Part shown: one piece after another, positions 7,518-11,126 of the stretch | How the letters are laid out: every line of letters begins with the position of its first letter | Numbering within the stretch: position 1 is the first letter of the stretch | DNA from: Ignavibacteriaceae bacterium | GTDB lineage: Bacteria > Bacteroidota > Ignavibacteria > Ignavibacteriales > Ignavibacteriaceae | Assembly: GCA_013388525.1 (NCBI GenBank) | Contig: JACAFA010000112.1 | Coordinates: 1-11,126 of the forward strand | Length of the DNA: 11,126 bases | Direction of reading: 5' to 3' | Notes under the pieces: model-generated | Told to the model about the DNA's origin: nothing | Seen by the model: the letters and a program-made list of their open reading frames with translations, nothing else | Database searches by the model: none | Program-made: the position numbers and the translations under genes

Positions 7518-7913
7518 TCATCTTACAGCAACTGCAAGACTGTATTGCTTTTCAAGCTCAACAACACTTTTATGACTCTTTAATCCTTTCAGGCTTTCCA
7601 TTGTATCCAGAACTTTGAACGCTTCGATGAAAGCGTTCTTTGCATCGGAGTTTTTGACCATAAACGGAAGCTCCCTTGCGGGTTTTGGAGTTTCCTCAGT
7701 TAAAGGTACGATCTTTACTATTTTATCGCGCATACCAATTGCCTGATTTACATAAACGCTAATCAGATAAGTATAAAATGTTTGAGGAATACCATGCGAA
7801 TTAGTGTTTTCCCCCCAGAAAGTAACTGTTGCTAAAGCCATACACAACCACCATATTTTTATATTTAAATAAATTTGAACAGAAGCTATCTGCAACCTCA
7901 GATAACTTCCCAT
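7518..7913 (-). CDS. Small hypothetical protein of uncertain start (convergent with the operon)
   Basis: An ORF of 131 codons from ATG 7913, or 107 codons from ATG 7841, which has a GGTGG sequence about 8 nt upstream and may be the real start. I recognise no family. If the longer form is used, residues 9-33 form one hydrophobic stretch (IYLNIKIWWLCMALATV), possibly a membrane anchor or signal. The C-terminal 70 residues are more protein-like: a proline-containing charged linker (PLTEETPKPARELP), then probable helices to the end. A weak promoter (TTGATG, 17 nt, TAATAA at 7960-7932) precedes it. A G6 run on the coding strand (7811-7816) could mark a frameshift, though neither alternative frame gives a better start. 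It might be a decayed fragment. Real-gene status is only moderately supported. Confidence 0.4.
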   Translation of the reverse strand: MGSYLRLQIASVQIYLNIKIWWLCMALATVTFWGENTNSHGIPQTFYTYLISVYVNQAIGMRDKIVKIVPLTEETPKPARELPFMVKNSDAKNAFIEAFKVLDTMESLKGLKSHKSVVELEKQYSLAVAVR

Positions 7914-8079
7914 CCCGACTCGATTTTTGTTTTATTAATTTGCAAGAATAATACCATCAAATTAGTCCAGTATCAGTTTCATAAATCAATAAGCCGACAA
8001 TTTTCTGCCGACACTTTTTTAACTAAACGACATGGTTGGCAAATTATTTTTAAACACAAAACCATTTTTATCTTATAAT

Positions 8080-8117
8080 AAAAAAAACCGCCCTTAAAAA
8101 TGAATTCGGGGGTGGTT
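8080..8117 (-). terminator. Rho-independent terminator of the secreted-protein cluster
   Basis: On the minus strand AACCACCC (8117-8110) pairs with GGGCGGTT (8093-8086) as an 8-bp stem with one A-C mismatch and a 16-nt loop, followed directly by more T residues (T8 run at 8087-8080, two of them in the stem). It lies about 30 nt past the stop of the type IX cargo gene, where a terminator is expected. Confidence 0.6.
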
Positions 8118-8145
8118 CGAATTTCGAAAAAATATTGTCTAGCAC

Positions 8146-8805
8146 TCACTTCAATAGGATCATCTTTTTCGAGTCGAAATACTTTGTGCCATCCGAGCCT
8201 TTTGCTTCAACAATGTAAAAGTAGAAACCACTGCTGAAACTTGATGCATTGAAAATTGTTTTGTGTATTCCGGTTTTCATTTCTTTGTTTTTAAGCTCGG
8301 TTATTTTCTCACCAAGAACATTAAATATTTTTATCGAAACAAATGCATCCTGTGGAATTGAATATTTTATGGTTGTAGTTGGATTGAATGGATTAGGATA
8401 ATTCTGATATACTTCAAATATCTCTGGAGCTGTGATTCGGATATTATAGGTTTTAGTAATTACTCCCGCATTATCTTTTGTAATTCTGAATATAATTTTT
8501 CCTTCTTCACCTAGTGGTGCATTCTCCGATACATTGAATGAAAATTGAGCTGTTTCTTTTCGTAAACTGTTTATGTTTTCAATATTTACCTCATCATTAC
8601 TAAATGTTATCCACTCCGGTGCTTCCTGAACAGTAATACTTACTGTTTGTTTTTCATTCTTTGATTTATTTGAAAAGCTTAACTCAACCAGGTTGTTCTT
8701 TGAGCCGGGCACTAACTCATAAACTGCCTGCCCGCCTTCTGGTGTGGTTTGTGAATAGGTGACTGTACAAATCAGAACAATTAAAAAATATTTTATTATC
8801 TGCAT
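8146..8805 (-). CDS. Small secreted protein with type IX secretion (type A) C-terminal sorting domain
   Basis: A 219-residue extracellular protein. Residues 1-18 are a signal peptide with likely cleavage before Q19. Residues about 25-125 look like a single Ig/NEW3-like beta-sandwich (alternating strands with APEWITFS and ENAPLGEEGKI). Residues about 127-219 are a full type IX type A sorting tail: YQNYPNPFNPTTTIKYSIP (133-151), VSIKIFNVLGEKI, an aromatic SSGFYFYIVEA strand and the terminal KKMILLK. This tail carries cargo across the outer membrane by PorU/PorV-type machinery and is normally removed, leaving only about 100 residues. It is the last gene of the minus-strand cluster, 27 nt after the helical protein gene, and has a strong ribosome site. 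Domain call for the tail is firm; the role of the small cargo domain is unknown. Confidence 0.9.
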   Translation of the reverse strand: MQIIKYFLIVLICTVTYSQTTPEGGQAVYELVPGSKNNLVELSFSNKSKNEKQTVSITVQEAPEWITFSNDEVNIENINSLRKETAQFSFNVSENAPLGEEGKIIFRITKDNAGVITKTYNIRITAPEIFEVYQNYPNPFNPTTTIKYSIPQDAFVSIKIFNVLGEKITELKNKEMKTGIHKTIFNASSFSSGFYFYIVEAKGSDGTKYFDSKKMILLK

Positions 8806-8810
8806 AACAT

Positions 8811-8817
8811 TCCCTCC
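8811..8817 (-). promoter_or_regulatory. Strong Shine-Dalgarno of the type IX cargo gene
   Basis: GGAGGGA on the minus strand ends about 7 nt from the ATG at 8805. It is the only near-perfect Shine-Dalgarno among the starts in this window and suggests this third gene of its cluster is made at a higher level than its neighbours. Confidence 0.7.
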
Positions 8818-8832
8818 AGCTTTAATTCTTAG

Positions 8833-10014
8833 TTAAGGACAAGGTCCATACTCTTGTTCTATTTCTTCTTTGATGTAAATCATATAGTAGTGAAGGAATT
8901 TATATCCTTCAGTACTGATTAACTCCTGCTGTAAATCCTGCTCTACCTGCGGAAGCAACTGACCATTTAATATTGTGCATGCACTATCTATTTCTTTTGT
9001 CTGGTTAATAACTGTTATTATGTCCTGAAGTTTGGTTGTATAAAAATCTTTTGTCTGCTGATTTGCTATCCAGCCATATTGAAGCAATTCATCCGTGTAT
9101 GTAATAAGTTTAGTGGTCAATTCACTCCAATCCAAAGTGTCTGGTTTGGGGGGGATGAAGTCTTCAATAGAATACGCCATAAGCGATTTGGCTGTTTCAT
9201 TCGGTTCATTCGGTTGGTAATCTATCACTGCTTTTAGATCGGATGGTTCTCCAAATCTGAATAATAAAGAATCTGCCATGTCGATTCTGAATGACCATTC
9301 TTCCTCTAATTCAAGTTGTTGCTTTAATAATAAATTTAATTCGCTGTAATTATTAATACAAAGATGCTCTAAAGCCATAATCTTTGTAGGCAAGTCGTCG
9401 TCATTGATAAATTTATTTACTAACTCATCATTCATTTCAGAACCAAATTCCTCCGCTAAGTAAAGTAGAGAATAATATCGGATATCGGTGCTTGTATTTT
9501 CCAACTCATCAATAAGTATATTTTTAGCCTCGTCTCGATATGAAGGAATATCCTTCATAATATATGGGAGCAAATGAAGTGCTAGTACGTCTTCAATTGT
9601 GATTTGATTTTGATTGAGCTGTTCGAATGCAAATTCTATAGTCGAATAGTCTCCTTTATAAACTAATATAGCTGTAGCAAAAACTTTTGCTTCCAATGGA
9701 TCATAAGGATGTTCTGGATCATCATCAAAATCATCCGCTCTTAATATTAATTCATGTGCTTTTACTTGAACATTCGGATTTTCGAGAGTATATAAAGCAT
9801 TTAAAAATTGAATTTGTAAAGATGGGGGTTGATTTTCTAAAAGTGCTTCTATTATACTTGATGCTGATTGAATTTCTAATGCATTAACACATTCAACTGC
9901 AAAGAATTTAGTGTAGTAATCATTGCTGTATAAAGAGTCTATACACTCTTGGTAATCTTGCGCAAAAGAATTTATACTACTAATACAATAGACAATAGTG
10001 AATAGCTTTTTCAT
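8833..10014 (-). CDS. Exported all-helical (HEAT-like solenoid) hypothetical protein
   Basis: A 393-residue protein with a signal peptide (MKKLFTIVYCISSINSFA, likely cleavage before Q19), so it is exported to the periplasm or cell surface. The rest is acidic and leucine/isoleucine rich in a helix-turn-helix rhythm, for example ASSIIEALLE, LQIQFLNALYTLENPNVQ, IRYYSLLYLAEEFG and TKIMALEHLC, which suggests HEAT/armadillo-like repeats over about residues 20-270, followed by a long helical C-terminal part. No catalytic motif or sorting tail is seen. It starts 11 nt after the upstream gene; GAGAG overlapping that gene's TGA can act as ribosome site. A C7 run on the coding strand (9148-9154) falls in FIPPKP. 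The protein family is not recognised; a scaffold, inhibitor or partner of the metallopeptidase-like neighbour is possible but unproven. Confidence 0.8.
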   Translation of the reverse strand: MKKLFTIVYCISSINSFAQDYQECIDSLYSNDYYTKFFAVECVNALEIQSASSIIEALLENQPPSLQIQFLNALYTLENPNVQVKAHELILRADDFDDDPEHPYDPLEAKVFATAILVYKGDYSTIEFAFEQLNQNQITIEDVLALHLLPYIMKDIPSYRDEAKNILIDELENTSTDIRYYSLLYLAEEFGSEMNDELVNKFINDDDLPTKIMALEHLCINNYSELNLLLKQQLELEEEWSFRIDMADSLLFRFGEPSDLKAVIDYQPNEPNETAKSLMAYSIEDFIPPKPDTLDWSELTTKLITYTDELLQYGWIANQQTKDFYTTKLQDIITVINQTKEIDSACTILNGQLLPQVEQDLQQELISTEGYKFLHYYMIYIKEEIEQEYGPCP

Positions 10015-10025
10015 TAATTATACTC

Positions 10026-11126
10026 TCAATTAATTTTACATCTTTTTTTTAAAGCAACGATATAATCGTTTACTAATTCTTTCATTTCAATTCTGTCATT
10101 TACTCTTTGTTCTTCCTTATCTTTTAAAATATCATTTTTAGGACTTAGTCCAAGTAATTTATTATGGCTTGCTGCGAACTTTTCATAATACGTAGAAAAT
10201 AAATATTGGTACATTTTTAATCCAGCTTCTTCAGCTTCAAAAATATCAATATAAGTTGAGCATTGTTGACGTATTGTATCAATTCCAATTTCCCACATAA
10301 ATAAATAATCATTTTTAAACAATTCAAATTTTTGCTTATGTCCGTTTTCATGAAATAAAAGTGCCTCTTTTATAACATATCCACCAGTAGGAATTTCATA
10401 TGGATATTTTAAATGTCCTTCAAATGACTTCAATGCTAAATGACATTGATCCAAAGGTATGATACTAGTGTCATTTAAAGAATTTATGTAAGTATAATTT
10501 TTTGAAGCAACATTTGAAGAGCAAATTTCTATAACGTAATTTATCTTAGCACTTTCACTTAAATTAAATTGCCAAGTTTGAAGTATCTGATTGTAACATG
10601 CTGTGACATTTGAAGATGTCAAATTATAAAAATTAGTTCTGTCACGCATAGGATAAAGTACAGGTGTAAAAAATGCTAACCTGTTTGAATTTTTTGAACA
10701 CTCAACACTACTTACTAATGAACTATGTGTATATGGAACTAATTCTACATCAGGTACTTGAATCCAATTTGAGCTATCACAATAATTACCACCAGCATTT
10801 GGACAATTACCAGGTGGAGTAGCTTTTGTTAAATATATGTATGCTGCATGCTGCCAGGGATGGTTTATTGTCATTCTTGCTTTTACTTCATACTTCCACT
10901 CAGTTGCTGTACCACTTATGAGCTGAAAATAATGTTCTAACACTCCCCAGCTAGGCGGATTGCCTGACCCGTTCCAAATCCAACACCTTTGAAATTTTGT
11001 GTCCACTCTTTTTCCCATAGGAACATTCGAAATTTCTTTGTAGCGGTAACCAGAACTACAAAAGCAATTTTCTTGTCCACAGTTCATATAATAACATTTA
11101 CCAAACGGATAATGGATACCATCGAC
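10026..11126 (-). CDS. Cysteine-rich protein with HENGH metallopeptidase-like motif, 5' end missing (window edge)
   Basis: The frame ends at 10026 and is open to the right edge: 13 codons (VDGIHYPFGKCYY) precede the first internal ATG at 11087, and no signal peptide follows that ATG, so the true start is probably outside the window. At least 366 residues are present. The N-terminal half is rich in cysteine, tryptophan, asparagine and threonine (CGQENCFCSSGY, CWIWNGSGNPPSWG), as in extracellular beta-rich domains with disulphides. Counting from that ATG, HENGH lies at 246-250 within KEALLFHENGHKQKF, fitting the zinc-binding HExxH helix of gluzincin/metzincin-like peptidases (H246, H250, base E247); a third ligand might be in FEAEEAGL near 283-290. 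The C-terminal 70 residues are lysine-rich and helical. No family is recognised; peptidase activity is inferred from the motif alone. It leads the cluster read toward 8146. Confidence 0.75.
   Translation of the reverse strand, partial: VDGIHYPFGKCYYMNCGQENCFCSSGYRYKEISNVPMGKRVDTKFQRCWIWNGSGNPPSWGVLEHYFQLISGTATEWKYEVKARMTINHPWQHAAYIYLTKATPPGNCPNAGGNYCDSSNWIQVPDVELVPYTHSSLVSSVECSKNSNRLAFFTPVLYPMRDRTNFYNLTSSNVTACYNQILQTWQFNLSESAKINYVIEICSSNVASKNYTYINSLNDTSIIPLDQCHLALKSFEGHLKYPYEIPTGGYVIKEALLFHENGHKQKFELFKNDYLFMWEIGIDTIRQQCSTYIDIFEAEEAGLKMYQYLFSTYYEKFAASHNKLLGLSPKNDILKDKEEQRVNDRIEMKELVNDYIVALKKRCKIN

Noticed and set aside
7875..8078. Plus-strand ORF of 67 codons in the gap before the terminator
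   Set aside because: No Shine-Dalgarno, low-complexity AT-driven composition, and it overlaps the start of the minus-strand orphan ORF; nothing supports translation.

Overview
The window is an AT-rich stretch that most resembles the Ignavibacteria/Bacteroidota (FCB) lineage. The best evidence is a 219-residue secreted protein ending in a type IX secretion sorting tail that contains YQNYPNPFNPTTTIKYSIP. A BshA-type bacillithiol synthase and a DUF5916 outer-membrane-type protein fit the same lineage. The lineage call is an inference from protein style; no rRNA or tRNA gene is present to confirm it.

Left part, minus strand. Positions 1-1022 hold the N-terminal 340 residues of a CBM9-like/DUF5916 protein that runs off the left edge. 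A gap of about 320 bp without a convincing gene follows. Next is a tight three-gene minus-strand cassette, read from 3905 down to 1341: a PfkB-type sugar kinase, an RmlD-type short-chain reductase and a HAD-IIA (NagD-like) phosphatase. The first two overlap by 29 nt. The last two overlap by 4 nt, with the phosphatase starting at TTG.

Centre, plus strand. A divergent 124-bp spacer leads into a four-gene operon at 4030-7461: bshA (first step of bacillithiol synthesis), a DNPH1/Rcl-like deoxynucleotide N-hydrolase, an unrecognised 142-residue protein with a GTG start, and an RsmF-like rRNA m5C methyltransferase. Junctions are 2 nt, 2 nt and a 4-nt ATGA overlap, so co-translation is likely although the products belong to different pathways.

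Right part, minus strand. A small orphan ORF (7518-7913) sits convergent to the operon. The right end holds a minus-strand cluster of envelope or secreted proteins read from the right edge leftward. Its first member is a cysteine-rich protein open at its 5' end with an HENGH metallopeptidase-like motif. A signal-peptide protein that looks like an all-helical solenoid follows, then the small type IX secretion cargo, and the cluster ends at a hairpin plus T-run around 8080-8117. This cluster is the least explained part of the window. No mobile element, CRISPR array, RNA gene or long repeat was seen.
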